Shown: positions 1 through 10,505, counted from the first letter of the stretch. The stretch is 64,000 bases of DNA from Pyxidicoccus caerfyrddinensis (GCF_010894405.1 NZ_JAAIYA010000027.1:115140-179139); one strand, 5' to 3'. Numbers and translations are program-made. The notes: generated by a model not told the origin, from the letters alone.

Positions 1-129
1 CTCACGCGGATTCTGGAGAAGTGGTGCCCGACCTTCCCCGGCTACTACCTCTATCACCCCAGTCGGCGGCAGACGCCTCCCGCACTGGCTGCGCTCATTG
101 GAGCGCTTCGCTACAAACCCAAGGAGTGA
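1..129 (+). CDS. LysR-family transcriptional regulator, C-terminal fragment
   Basis: Only the last 42 codons are present; the gene starts left of the window. The frame is open from base 1 and ends in TGA at 127-129. The segment with PTFPGYYLYHPSRRQ followed by a short helix is the usual end of a LysR substrate-binding domain (PGYYLYYPSRRQ-like motif). The last codons AAGGAG double as the ribosome binding site of the dehydrogenase that begins four bases later, so the two genes are very likely co-transcribed and translationally coupled. The effector cannot be told from this fragment. Confidence 0.8.
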   Translation, partial: LTRILEKWCPTFPGYYLYHPSRRQTPPALAALIGALRYKPKE

Positions 130-133
130 GTCC

Positions 134-994
134 ATGGCGGAGCAGGACCTGAAGGGCAGGACGTTCCTCGTCACCGGAGCCAACTCGGGCATCGGGCGGG
201 CCACGGCGGAGGCGCTCGCCTCGCGCGGGGCCGCGGTGGTGATGGCCTCGCGCTCGGCCGAGCGCACCCTGCCCGTTCTCGAGGACATCCGCCGCAAGCA
301 CCCGGGCGCGGACCTGGAGTTCCTCGCGCTGGACCTCGCCTCGCTGCGCGCGGTGAAGGAGTCCGCCGAGCGCTTCCTCGCCACCGGCCGGCCCCTCGAC
401 GTGCTCATCAACAACGCGGGCATCGCCGCGACGCCCGGGCTGACGCAGGACGGCTTCGAGGTGACGTTCGGGACGAACCACCTGGGGCCGTTTCTCCTCA
501 CCTCCCTGCTGCTCCCCCGGCTTCAGGAGGCGAAGCGGGCACGCATCGTCAACGTGGCGAGCCGCGCGCACCAGCAGGCGCGCGGCATCGACTGGGCCAT
601 GCTCGAGCGGCCCACGCGAAGCGTGAAGGAACGGCTGCGGATGTACGGGGTGAGCAAGCTGATGAACGTGCTGCACGCGGCCGAGCTGGCGCGGCGGCTG
701 GCAGGCACCGGGGTGACGACCTACTCCCTGCACCCCGGCGTGGTGGCGTCCGACATCTGGCGCGAGGCACCCTGGCCCATCCGCCCGGTGATGAAGCTCT
801 TCATGCTCTCCAACGAGGAGGGCGCGCGCACCTCGCTGTACTGCGCCACCGCCCCGGAGCTGGAGAACGTTTCCGGCCGCTACTACGACGACCGCCGAGA
901 GCAGTCGCCGAGCCGCCTGGCACAGGACGCCGCGCTCGCGCGCGAGCTGTACGAGCGCTCCGAGGCGATGGTGAAGCGCGTGCTCGTGGCCTGA
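134..994 (+). CDS. Short-chain dehydrogenase/reductase (retinol dehydrogenase-like)
   Basis: 286-residue classical SDR, a soluble NAD(P)(H)-dependent oxidoreductase. The Rossmann cofactor motif TGANSGIG is at residues 14-21, NNAG near 93-96, and the catalytic Tyr-Lys pair in YGVSK at about 171 and 175. ASR before the middle region supplies the catalytic Ser. The later HPGVVASDIW and the overall length fit the retinol dehydrogenase/WW-domain oxidoreductase-like branch. The ATG at 134 is preferred over an upstream in-frame start at 98 because AAGGAG lies seven bases before it. It follows a LysR gene directly, which suggests that regulator controls it. Substrate unknown. Confidence 0.9.
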   Translation: MAEQDLKGRTFLVTGANSGIGRATAEALASRGAAVVMASRSAERTLPVLEDIRRKHPGADLEFLALDLASLRAVKESAERFLATGRPLDVLINNAGIAATPGLTQDGFEVTFGTNHLGPFLLTSLLLPRLQEAKRARIVNVASRAHQQARGIDWAMLERPTRSVKERLRMYGVSKLMNVLHAAELARRLAGTGVTTYSLHPGVVASDIWREAPWPIRPVMKLFMLSNEEGARTSLYCATAPELENVSGRYYDDRREQSPSRLAQDAALARELYERSEAMVKRVLVA

Positions 995-1201
995 CCCTGG
1001 CCCTCGTGCCACGCGGCCAGTGCCTCCGGGGCTCGGGCCGCATGGGCTTCGAAGAGGGTGTGGAGTCAATTGTTCCTTTCCCCCACTGCTGATGGCGAAC
1101 TACGACGTCCACCGTTTCCGGCTGGTAGTCTGAAGTTGCCCCGAGTCCGCAGGGCAACGTCACCTGTACTCACCGACATGTCACTGAACGAACCAGGTCT
1201 C

Positions 1202-2425
1202 ATGTTTCGCCATCTCGTGATGTCCACTGCTGTCCTGGCGCTCGCGCTGTGCGGTTGCTCCGGCGGGGCCGGAGGCAGTGACCCAGAAGACGCCGGGCCA
1301 GTGAGCGATGCGGGTCCAACGTCCGACGCCGGCTCGACGTCTGACGCCGGGGCGGGCAGGGACGCCGGGACCTTTGATGCCGGCCCACCCAGCGATGGGA
1401 GCGTGCCTGCCTGGTTGACGGGCGCCGCGGTCAATCAATGGGTGGAAGTTCCCGGCACCAGTGGGGCGGGCGGTGCGCCGGTGGATGCCTACAGTGGCAT
1501 GGCCATCAAGGACAGCACGAGCGAGCTCATCGTCGCTGCCGCTGGCGGACATGGCGACAGCGCCGACAATCGCACCGTCTCCATTCGCATCGACGTCGAT
1601 GCGCCCGTGTGGGTGGTGCGAAAGGCCGCATCACCGGTGGCCGGAAACAACGTCGGTTACAACGCCGATGGCCAACCCGCCTCGATGCACACCTACCAGT
1701 CGACGCTCTATTCGCCGACGGCCGATCGCGTCCTGCGAGTGCGACCGCGGTACACGTATCCCTCGGCCTGGGACGTCAACACGAACGATGGGTTCGACCT
1801 CAACACCAACACCTGGGACGGCGAGGGGGTTCATCCGCTGGCGACGGATGGGTATGGGTTCGTGCGCGACGGCGACGGCAACGTGTGGACCACCGCATTC
1901 GAGCGGTACGAGCCCGTGGCGAAGAAGTGGTCCAAGCCCATCACCACCCGCACGGCCGACCTGGTCCGGTTCCCAGGCGCGTACGACTCGAAGCGCCGAC
2001 AGCTCTTCACCCTGCAATGGGGTGACGGCCAGGGCTACGACACTGGACTCTCGGCCTCGCGCGTCCCAGTCGATGGCAAATCGCAGCTGAGTGTGACCTT
2101 CACGAGCAATGCGGCCCTGGAGCAGTTGAAGGCCGACCAACCGATGTACGCCGGGATGGACTACGACCCGCTCAACGACGAGTTCTTGTTCTACGCGGGC
2201 GGGAGCTGGGCGGGGGCGAAGCTCACTCCGATTCCAGAGCGCGTCTATGCGGTGACGCCGGTCGACTCAGGGTCATGGACGATCCGGATCAAGGAAGTGA
2301 CCGGCGCTCCTGCCGTGTCGAGCTCGGCGGGGGTGCAAGGCCGATTTCGCTACGTACCGGCGCTGAAGGGCTTCGTGTTGCTGCCGTCGTCGAAGACGAA
2401 CCTCTGGTTCCTGCGAACGAAGTGA
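1202..2425 (+). CDS. Secreted lipoprotein with DAG-rich linker, possible beta-propeller
   Basis: About 407 residues. A short signal peptide ends in a lipobox (LALCGC), so the mature protein should be lipid-anchored. Next comes a linker of repeated Ser/Thr-Asp-Ala-Gly units (bases about 1290-1385), a common myxobacterial lipoprotein spacer. The rest has repeated Trp/Tyr- and Gly-Asp-rich segments (GGHGDSADN, SGMAIKDS, YDPLNDEFLFYAGGSW) that resemble kelch-like or galactose-oxidase-type propeller blades; the fold is inference only. ATG 1202 is chosen because it gives a compact signal peptide; ATG 1178 in the same frame is possible. No enzyme motif is recognised. Confidence 0.75.
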   Translation: MFRHLVMSTAVLALALCGCSGGAGGSDPEDAGPVSDAGPTSDAGSTSDAGAGRDAGTFDAGPPSDGSVPAWLTGAAVNQWVEVPGTSGAGGAPVDAYSGMAIKDSTSELIVAAAGGHGDSADNRTVSIRIDVDAPVWVVRKAASPVAGNNVGYNADGQPASMHTYQSTLYSPTADRVLRVRPRYTYPSAWDVNTNDGFDLNTNTWDGEGVHPLATDGYGFVRDGDGNVWTTAFERYEPVAKKWSKPITTRTADLVRFPGAYDSKRRQLFTLQWGDGQGYDTGLSASRVPVDGKSQLSVTFTSNAALEQLKADQPMYAGMDYDPLNDEFLFYAGGSWAGAKLTPIPERVYAVTPVDSGSWTIRIKEVTGAPAVSSSAGVQGRFRYVPALKGFVLLPSSKTNLWFLRTK

Positions 2426-2506
2426 CGCTCGCCATGTAGCTCTGGCGGAGCTGCGTTCGCCTCTGCTGGGGCGCCGGGCACCGGTCTCCAACAGGGCCCG
2501 GAAACG

Positions 2507-2543
2507 AAAAAGGCCGGCTGCCCCGAGGGCAACCGGCCTTTTT
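2507..2543 (-). terminator. Rho-independent terminator of tRNA-Thr, probably bidirectional
   Basis: Perfect 11-bp inverted repeat AAAAAGGCCGG / CCGGCCTTTTT around a GC-rich loop. It starts seven bases beyond the CCA end of the minus-strand tRNA and has T-tracts in both directions, so it can also stop transcripts arriving from the lipoprotein gene on the plus strand. Confidence 0.85.
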
Positions 2544-2549
2544 CTGTTC

Positions 2550-2625
<76 letters not shown>

Positions 2626-2943
2626 GAAACGAACGAAAGTGGGGCGCGAAGTACCATGGGGTTTCTGGGCCGGCAAGGGCAAATGATCAGTCCTGCTCTT
2701 TTGCTCCCCCACCCGCCCGGCGTTCCCTGGATCCGCCGCTTGCCCACCGTGACAGCCATGACACACCGCGTCCGACCCCGGTGACACAGCGCGTTGCCAT
2801 AAGTGCCCGTCATCTCTCCACATTCCGCAGGAAGAGGCAGCGCTCCGCGCGGTTGAAAGCTCATGGCGGCTGTGCACATAAGGGCCGCCATCCCCGCGTG
2901 CCTCGCCACCTACCGGTGGGGCCCACAAGGAGCGTTTCCCGTC
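2626..2943. other. Intergenic region between tRNA-Thr and the dehydrogenase gene
   Basis: 318 bases without a supportable gene. It must hold the minus-strand tRNA promoter and the plus-strand promoter of the glutamate dehydrogenase gene. A weak candidate for the latter is TTGAAA at 2853-2858, 17 bases, then ACATAA at 2876-2881. The AAGGAG near 2929-2934 is the ribosome binding site of the dehydrogenase. Confidence 0.5.
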
Positions 2944-4494
2944 ATGGCCAGCGAAGAGAACTTCATGCGCGCCCCGGCCCCCTCGCCCAAGCGCACCGTC
3001 TACACGGAGGCGATGGAGATCTTCCATCGGGCTGCGGACCTCATCAAGCTGGACAAGCGCGTCCGTCTCGAGCTCGAGGAGCCCGACTACGAGCACATCT
3101 TCTACGTCACGGCCAAGCTGAAGGACCGCCTCGTCCCGCTCGCCGCCGACCGCGCGAAGTCCTTCGCCGACCTGCCCGAGACGCAGGTGCGCAACAAGGA
3201 AGGCCTGGAGCTGCTGGCCAACGGCAACATCATCCTCAACGGCCGCGCCCTCCTCGGCTCCGACGTGGCCATCCGCCAGGGCCACCTGCGCCTGCCGGAC
3301 GGCAAGGTGTACCAGTTGGTCCCCGGCGAGTCGCAGCGCTTCAAGGCCTACCGCGTCCAGCACAACCAGGCCCGCGGCCCCTACAAGGGCGGCCTCCGCT
3401 ACCACCGCGAAGTCTCCCTGGACCTGTTCAAGGCCCTCGCCGCGGAGATGACCTGGAAGACGGCCATCAGCGAGGTTCCGTTCGGCGGTGGCAAGGGCGG
3501 CATCCAGATCGACCCGCGCGAGTACGGCCGGGAGGAGATCGAGGCCATCACCCTGCGCTTCATGTACCGGCTCAAGAGCCTCATCGGGCCGAACATCGAC
3601 ATCCCGGCTCCGGACGTGGGCACCAACCCGGACATCATGGCGCTGCTGTACCGCCAGTTCTCCGACGGTGAGCGCGAGCGCCACAACCTGCGCGGCATCG
3701 TCACCGGCAAGGACGTGCGCATCGGTGGCTCCGAGGGCCGCGGCAAGGCCACCGGCCAGGGCGTCGCCTTCTGCATCGAGGACTACTACGCCGACCGCGG
3801 CGAGTCCGTGAAGGGCAAGACGTTCACCCTCCAGGGCTTCGGCAACGTGGGCAGCCACGCCGCCCTCATCCTCGCCAGCGCGGGCGCCCGCCTCCTGGCG
3901 GTGAACGACGCCGACGGCACCATCTACAACGGCGACGGCATCGACGTGAACGCGCTGGCCGCCTACGTGGCCGACCCCAAGAATCTCAAGCGCAGCGTGC
4001 TCGGCTTCCCCGGCGCCCAGAAGATCGAGAAGAAGGACCTCTGGGAGGTCCAGGCCGACATCTGCATCCCCGCCGCGCTGGGTGGCGAAATCACCGCGGA
4101 CGTCGCCGAGCGCCTCAAGGTGAAGCTCATCGCCGAGGGCGCCAACGGCCCCACCACCCCCGAGGCCGACCGCGTCCTCCAGAAGCGCGGCATCGAGATG
4201 ATCCCCGACATCATCGCCAACGCCGGCGGTGTGACGGTGAGCTACTACGAGTGGATCCAGAACAAGCGCATGGAGCGCTGGAGCGAGGCCGAGGTGGATC
4301 AGCGCCTCGAGCGCGCCATGAAGCGCAACTACCGCATCATCCGCGACATCTCGCGCAACCAGCCGCGCAAGACGGAGATGCATGACAGCCGCCAGTACTG
4401 CATCGGCGAGCCGGTGGACACCCGCTGCGCCGCCATGATCCTGGCGCTCAAGCGCATCGAGGCCCACTACCTCCTCGAGGGCTTCTCGCAGTAG
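2944..4494 (+). CDS. Glutamate dehydrogenase (Glu/Leu/Phe/Val dehydrogenase family)
   Basis: 516 residues. It interconverts glutamate with 2-oxoglutarate and ammonium in the cytoplasm, linking amino-acid catabolism to the TCA cycle. The dimerisation/substrate domain carries GPYKGGLRYH, MTWKTAISEVPFGGGKGG (substrate and catalytic Lys residues) and APDVGTNPD. The Rossmann domain has the GFGNVGSHAA dinucleotide motif, then EGANGPTTPEAD and NAGGVTVSYYEW typical of the family. About 60-70 residues longer than the common 450-residue enzymes, mainly at the N-terminus. ATG 2944 has AAGGAG nine bases upstream; in-frame starts further up lack one. Coenzyme preference was not determined. The hut genes elsewhere in the window would feed it glutamate. 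Confidence 0.92.
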   Translation: MASEENFMRAPAPSPKRTVYTEAMEIFHRAADLIKLDKRVRLELEEPDYEHIFYVTAKLKDRLVPLAADRAKSFADLPETQVRNKEGLELLANGNIILNGRALLGSDVAIRQGHLRLPDGKVYQLVPGESQRFKAYRVQHNQARGPYKGGLRYHREVSLDLFKALAAEMTWKTAISEVPFGGGKGGIQIDPREYGREEIEAITLRFMYRLKSLIGPNIDIPAPDVGTNPDIMALLYRQFSDGERERHNLRGIVTGKDVRIGGSEGRGKATGQGVAFCIEDYYADRGESVKGKTFTLQGFGNVGSHAALILASAGARLLAVNDADGTIYNGDGIDVNALAAYVADPKNLKRSVLGFPGAQKIEKKDLWEVQADICIPAALGGEITADVAERLKVKLIAEGANGPTTPEADRVLQKRGIEMIPDIIANAGGVTVSYYEWIQNKRMERWSEAEVDQRLERAMKRNYRIIRDISRNQPRKTEMHDSRQYCIGEPVDTRCAAMILALKRIEAHYLLEGFSQ

Positions 4495-4519
4495 TCGTCC
4501 CGCTGCCGTAGCAAAGACG

Positions 4520-4554
4520 AAGGGCACGTCCACCCCTGCGGAGGACGTGCCCTT
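4520..4554 (+). terminator. Hairpin terminator after glutamate dehydrogenase
   Basis: Perfect 12-bp stem AAGGGCACGTCC / GGACGTGCCCTT with an 11-base loop, 25 bases past the stop codon, followed by a modest T-containing stretch. Between convergent genes, so probably used from both sides. Confidence 0.7.
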
Positions 4555-4646
4555 GTCGCTTTCAGGCCTGTAAAGACTGGCTCCACGGCCCCCGCGGTTC
4601 CGGGAGCGACGGGCCGTCAAGCCCTTCACGGGCCTGGGTGCGGGCG

Positions 4647-5006
4647 TCAGTGCATCACGCGCTCGCGGTCCACCAGGAGCAGCGGCGCGTCGTCCTGCGT
4701 CTCGTAGGCCACGATGCGCAGCCCCACCCCGCGGCTGCTGCCCTCGCGCCCGTCCTTGCGCCCGAAGGCCAGGGCCACCTGGTAGCGGACCTCGCACAGG
4801 CACGTCATCTCGGTGCCGTCCTCGCCCGCGAAGGTGACTTTGAGCTTCTCGCCCAGGCCCACCGAGTCGCGAACCTCCACGAACATGCCCCGCGCACTGA
4901 TGTTGCGGCCCACCCCCCGCATCATCCCGTCCTGGGTGGTGAGGTACACGGTGAAGACCTTGTCGAAGCGAAGGTGGGTGCGGCGCTCTTGGGGACGCTC
5001 GAACAC
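4647..5006 (-). CDS. PilZ domain protein (c-di-GMP receptor candidate)
   Basis: 119 residues, essentially a single PilZ domain. The two ligand-binding signatures are present: an Arg-rich RRTHLR stretch at residues 8-13 and NISARGMF starting near residue 40 ([D/N]xSxxG). In the family these Arg and Ser/Gly residues bind cyclic di-GMP, so the protein probably transmits c-di-GMP levels to motility, exopolysaccharide or development targets; the partner is unknown. The C-terminal region ends the beta-barrel with a conserved-looking GVGLRIV segment. Stands alone between two convergent or divergent neighbours. Confidence 0.88.
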   Translation of the reverse strand: MFERPQERRTHLRFDKVFTVYLTTQDGMMRGVGRNISARGMFVEVRDSVGLGEKLKVTFAGEDGTEMTCLCEVRYQVALAFGRKDGREGSSRGVGLRIVAYETQDDAPLLLVDRERVMH

Positions 5007-5045
5007 TGGGGGCTACCTCCCGGAACAGGTGGTGACAGGCGCAAA

Positions 5046-5066
5046 CTACATGGTAGCCACATGTAG
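5046..5066. promoter_or_regulatory. Inverted repeat upstream of the PilZ gene
   Basis: CTACATG / CATGTAG separated by seven bases, 40-60 bases upstream of the PilZ start codon. Position and symmetry suit an operator or a leader hairpin. Immediately upstream is a 10-base unit CTATATCCAC repeated twice (about 5080-5099). No known regulator motif was recognised. Confidence 0.35.
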
Positions 5067-5191
5067 GCAAGTTCTTCACCTATATCCACCTATATCCACC
5101 CCTCCCCACCCACTGAAAGAGGAGTGCCCGGGGGACGGCGCGGTGGCAGCATGGAGACTGAAACCCCTCGTTTTCCCTGGAGTCCCCTCAC

Positions 5192-5830
5192 GTGAGCCGC
5201 TTCCTCGCCGCCGCCGTTTCCCTCCTCCTGCCCGCGCTGGCCCTGGCCGACGTGGACTCGCGCTTCGCGAAGCTGCGTGACGAGTCCGAGCCGCTGGGCG
5301 GGCTGGGGGCCTTCCTGGAGAAGTACGTCGGCGCGTGCGAGGGGGCCTTCGTGGACCCGCAGTGCAAGTCGCAGGCGGAGGCGTTCCGCAAGAAGTACCA
5401 GGGCAAGCGGCTGTACCTGATCATCACCGAGGACGACGCCACCATGCTGTCCCCGGGCCCCTACTCGCCGACCACGGGGGAGTACACCATCAACATCACC
5501 CCGTTCTTCCCGGCCGGCCGCTACGCCCTCACCCACGGCACGCCGAAGAAGACGGACGCCAACGGCAACCCCCTGCTGCCCTACCTCACCGTCACCGGCA
5601 CCCTGCCGGAGGGGTGGAACGGGCAGATGTTCTCCCGCATGTTCTCCATGCGCGGCATGCGCGCGCAGGTGGTCTTCACCCCGCAGGGCGTGTGGAGCCT
5701 GCCCAAGAAGGGCGGCGGGAAGAACTTCGGCGTCACCGCCCGCATCGAAGGCATCCTCGTCACCGAGGGCCGCACCGGCGGACAGATGGGCCTGTGGCTC
5801 AACGGCAAGGACGCCAACGCCGGGAAGTAG
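5192..5830 (+). CDS. Small secreted protein of unknown function
   Basis: 212 residues from a GTG start. The N-terminus is a clear Sec signal peptide (RFLAAAVSLLLPALALA, cleavage before DVDS). The mature part has two Cys residues (GACEGAF, DPQCKS) that could pair outside the cytoplasm, a segment with LYLIITEDDATMLSPGPYSP, and a basic Gly-rich tail region. No catalytic motif was recognised. Probably periplasmic. It is convergent with the HtrA-type protease gene, with a hairpin between them. Confidence 0.75.
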   Translation: MSRFLAAAVSLLLPALALADVDSRFAKLRDESEPLGGLGAFLEKYVGACEGAFVDPQCKSQAEAFRKKYQGKRLYLIITEDDATMLSPGPYSPTTGEYTINITPFFPAGRYALTHGTPKKTDANGNPLLPYLTVTGTLPEGWNGQMFSRMFSMRGMRAQVVFTPQGVWSLPKKGGGKNFGVTARIEGILVTEGRTGGQMGLWLNGKDANAGK

Positions 5831-5834
5831 CCTC

Positions 5835-5852
5835 GGAGGGCGGCAGCCCTCC
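5835..5852. terminator. Short hairpin between convergent genes
   Basis: GGAGGGC / GCCCTCC, 7 bp with a GGCA loop, between the stops of the secreted protein and the HtrA-type protease. No T-tract, so intrinsic termination is only possible, not certain. Confidence 0.4.
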
Positions 5853-5857
5853 CCGCC

Positions 5858-7309
5858 TCACCGGGCGATGGCCACGTACTGGAGCGCGTCGCCCCGCTTC
5901 ACCCGCAGCAGGATGCTGGCCCCGGCGCTGCCCTTCGCGAGCGCCGCGCGCACCCCGGCCGCGTCCTTCACCCTGCGGCGATTCACCTCCGTCACCACGT
6001 CGCCCGCGCGCAGGCCCGCCTCGTCCGCCGGGCTGCGCGGCGTGACGGTGGACACCAGCGCCCCGGACCAGGCCTCCTCGCCCAGCGGCGCCGCCACCTC
6101 CGGCGTGAGATCTCGCAGCGCCAGCCCCACGTCCTGCTCGCTGGAGGTCCGCTGGATGAGCCCCTCGGTGGCCTCCTGTGCCGGCCGGACGATGAGCCGC
6201 ACGGACACCTCCCGCGTCACGCCCTCGCGCTGCAGCGTCAGCCGCGCCTCGGTGCCGGGCGCCAGCAGCGCCACCTTGCGCAACAGCTGCAGGTAGGAGG
6301 CAATCGCGCGCCCATTCACGGCCGCCAGCCTGTCGCCGGGGCGGATGCCGGCGGCCGCGGCCGGGCTGTCCTTGTAGACGTCCTTCACCACCGGGGCGCG
6401 CCGCTCGCCCTTGCCGCCGTCGTCGGTGATGACCACGCCCAGCCAGCCGCGCTCCAGCTTCCCGTTCTCCCGGAGGTTGGGCAGCAAATCCTTCACCAGG
6501 TTGATGGGCACCGCGAAGCCGATGCCCTGTCCCTGGCTGATGATGGCCGTCGTCACGCCCACCACCTCGCCCTTCATGTTGAAGAGGGGGCCGCCGGAGT
6601 TGCCGGGGTTGATGAGGGCGTCCGTCTGGATGAAGTCGTCGAACTGGCCCACGCCCAGCACGCGCTCCTTGGCGGAGATCATCCCGTGCGCCACCGAGTG
6701 GTCCAGGCCGAACGGGTTGCCGATGGCCACCACCCAGTCCCCCACCTCCAGCTTGTCCGAGTCACCGAGGTAGACGGCCGGGAGGTTGCCCAGGCCGGCG
6801 CCGCTCAGCCGCAGCAGCGCCACGTCCGTGGAGGCGTCGCGGCCCACCACCTCGGCGGCGAACTCGCGGCCGTCCGACAGGCGGACGGCAATCTGCCGCG
6901 CCCCGGCCACCACGTGGTTGTTGGTGACGACCAGGCCGTCCGGCGTCAGCACGAAGCCGGAGCCGGTGGCCTTCTTCATCCCTCCGAGCCCGCTCTCCCG
7001 CAGGGCCACGGTGGTGATGTTGACCACGCCCGCCTCCACCGCGCGGATCAGCGGGGCCAGCGACGTGGGGGGCACGAAGTCGGGAAGCACCTTGTCGCCC
7101 GGTGCGCGCTCCCGCCACAGCTCCAGGGCACCGGAGCGACTCTCCCCGGCGGCCTGGGCGGCGAACCAGGCGGTGTGCTCGCGCACCCGCGCCTGGAGCC
7201 ATGAGTCGAGCGGACCCTCGTCGGCACGCGCCATGGGGGCGAGCGCCAGCACGAGGAAGACGGGAAGCAGTCGGGAGAGCACGGAGGGGCAGCTTATACG
7301 GCGGGCCAT
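5858..7309 (-). CDS. HtrA/Deg-type serine protease with two PDZ domains
   Basis: 483 residues. Signal peptide (SRLLPVFLVLALAPMARA, cleavage before DEG), then a trypsin-like domain with the triad His132 (TNNHVVAG), Asp162 (ASTDVALL) and Ser238 (NPGNSGGPLF), followed by two PDZ domains (first with ERGWLGVVITDD and GIRPGDRLAAVNG, second near the C-terminus with AGLRAGDVVTEVN). This is the DegP/DegQ architecture: an envelope protease/chaperone that handles misfolded periplasmic proteins. The ATG at 7309 is preferred to a TTG five codons upstream. About 90 N-terminal residues precede the protease fold, more than usual. Lies downstream of grpE on the same strand. Confidence 0.92.
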   Translation of the reverse strand: MARRISCPSVLSRLLPVFLVLALAPMARADEGPLDSWLQARVREHTAWFAAQAAGESRSGALELWRERAPGDKVLPDFVPPTSLAPLIRAVEAGVVNITTVALRESGLGGMKKATGSGFVLTPDGLVVTNNHVVAGARQIAVRLSDGREFAAEVVGRDASTDVALLRLSGAGLGNLPAVYLGDSDKLEVGDWVVAIGNPFGLDHSVAHGMISAKERVLGVGQFDDFIQTDALINPGNSGGPLFNMKGEVVGVTTAIISQGQGIGFAVPINLVKDLLPNLRENGKLERGWLGVVITDDGGKGERRAPVVKDVYKDSPAAAAGIRPGDRLAAVNGRAIASYLQLLRKVALLAPGTEARLTLQREGVTREVSVRLIVRPAQEATEGLIQRTSSEQDVGLALRDLTPEVAAPLGEEAWSGALVSTVTPRSPADEAGLRAGDVVTEVNRRRVKDAAGVRAALAKGSAGASILLRVKRGDALQYVAIAR

Positions 7310-7370
7310 GGCGATCGGGGCCAACAGCGGCCCCGGTCGCTCCCTTCCCGGGCTGGAACGCCTTTGGCCC

Positions 7371-7991
7371 TCAGGCCTGGGCCGGGGCCACGTACTTCGC
7401 CACCTTGACCCGGGCGGGGCGGATGATGCGGTCCTTCAGCCGGTAGCCCGCGCGCACCTCGGAGATGACGCGCTGGTCCTCGTCCGGGGTGGTGGTGATT
7501 TCCATGTCCGAGGCCTCGGCCACGTTGGGGTCGAACCGCTGCCCCACCACCTGGATGCGCTCGATTCCGGTGCCCTGCACCTTGGTCAGCAGCGCGTCGC
7601 GAATCATCCGCACGCCCTGGGCCAGGGGGGACACGTCCTGGCCGCTCACCGCCAGGCACCTGTCGAGCTCGTCGATGGCCTCCAGCAGCGTGGTGGCCAC
7701 GTTGCCGCGCTCCACGTCCAGCATCCGGTCGCGCTCGCGGGTGAGCCGCTGCTTGAACTCCTCGCGGTCCCGATTGACGTCCTGGTAGGCGCGGGCGAGC
7801 TGGTCGTACTTCTTCCGGGTGCCGTCCAGCTCCGCCAGCAGCCGCTCCTTCTCCGGGTCGGCCTTCGGAGCGGCGGGCTCAGGCGGCTGCTGCGCGGTGG
7901 CCTCCTCGGAGGCCGGGCCGGGCGCCCCGCCGTTGGCGGTCTGGGCCTGCTGGGCTTCGGGGGTTGCGTCGCTGCGGGAGTTGCCGTCCAT
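7371..7991 (-). CDS. grpE: GrpE, nucleotide exchange factor of DnaK
   Basis: 206 residues. GrpE dimers release ADP from DnaK and so drive the Hsp70 cycle. The N-terminal 50 residues are Ala/Pro/Gln-rich and disordered, followed by a long helical stretch (EKERLLAELDGTRKKYDQL onward) and the C-terminal beta domain with RFDPNVAEASDM and VAKYVAP-like ending, matching the family signature. The start is the ATG at 7991; in-frame sequence upstream does not look coding. dnaK and dnaJ are not adjacent. It sits in a minus-strand quality-control group (ftsH, sigma-1.1-like protein, grpE, HtrA-type protease). Confidence 0.93.
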   Translation of the reverse strand: MDGNSRSDATPEAQQAQTANGGAPGPASEEATAQQPPEPAAPKADPEKERLLAELDGTRKKYDQLARAYQDVNRDREEFKQRLTRERDRMLDVERGNVATTLLEAIDELDRCLAVSGQDVSPLAQGVRMIRDALLTKVQGTGIERIQVVGQRFDPNVAEASDMEITTTPDEDQRVISEVRAGYRLKDRIIRPARVKVAKYVAPAQA

Positions 7992-8092
7992 GTCGAAGAA
8001 CCTGAGGCGATGGGAGGTGCGCGCGTGCGCGGTTGGGTTGGATTCCCCGGAACGTAACCGCGAGCGCGCACCTGTCAACGGCGCGAAGAGCG

Positions 8093-8338
8093 CTAATGCT
8101 CCTGCGGTGCGGCGGGGGACTCGGCCATGAAGCCGTGGTCCACCTGTCCCGTGACTTCGTCGATGATCTCCACCTGCGCCGCGCGCAGCGAGTAGTAGAG
8201 GAGCCACCGCTCCGCCGCCGTCAGGGTCCCCGGAGGCAGCGCCTCCTCGATCTCCTGAACCGTGAGCCGTCCATCCTTCAGCCCCTTCGCGAAAAGGGTC
8301 TTCCGGGCCACGTAGCTCTTGCCGATCCTGTTCTCCAC
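8093..8338 (-). CDS. Stand-alone sigma-70 region 1.1-like small protein
   Basis: 81 residues from a GTG start with a perfect AAAGGAGG ribosome binding site (8346-8353) at ideal spacing. The core, LKDGRLTVQEIEEALPPG through ERWLLYYSLRAAQVEIIDE, follows the pattern of region 1.1 of primary sigma factors (G.LT..EI..ALP... LL..L....I.I.D), here without any other sigma region. In RpoD this region is acidic and blocks DNA access until core RNA polymerase binds; a free version could act on sigma or polymerase, but that is inference. A short acidic tail (ESPAAPQEH) follows. Lies between ftsH and grpE. Confidence 0.75.
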   Translation of the reverse strand: MENRIGKSYVARKTLFAKGLKDGRLTVQEIEEALPPGTLTAAERWLLYYSLRAAQVEIIDEVTGQVDHGFMAESPAAPQEH

Positions 8339-8368
8339 GGCGACGCCTCCTTTAGCGCTCAAGATAAT

Positions 8369-8413
8369 TTCGCCCACCGGACACCGCAGGCCGCTGCGGC
8401 GTCGGTGGGCGAA
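8369..8413 (-). other. Long hairpin in the ftsH to sigma-1.1-like gene interval
   Basis: The outer 10-bp arms TTCGCCCACC / GGTGGGCGAA are perfect and the inner arms continue with CCGCAG / CTGCGG, giving about 19 pairs with one bulge and one mismatch around a GCCG loop. It starts after the ftsH stop and ends about 15 bases before the ribosome binding site of the next gene. There is no T-tract, so RNA processing, stability or leader control is more likely than simple termination. Confidence 0.5.
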
Positions 8414-8447
8414 TGGACGGCAGCAGGGCAGGCGCCCAGGCGTCCCG

Positions 8448-10505
<2,058 letters not shown>

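Noticed and set aside
1290..1385. Repeated Asp-Ala-Gly codons in the first lipoprotein as a novel repeat
   Set aside because: A common spacer in myxobacterial lipoproteins, not notable on its own.
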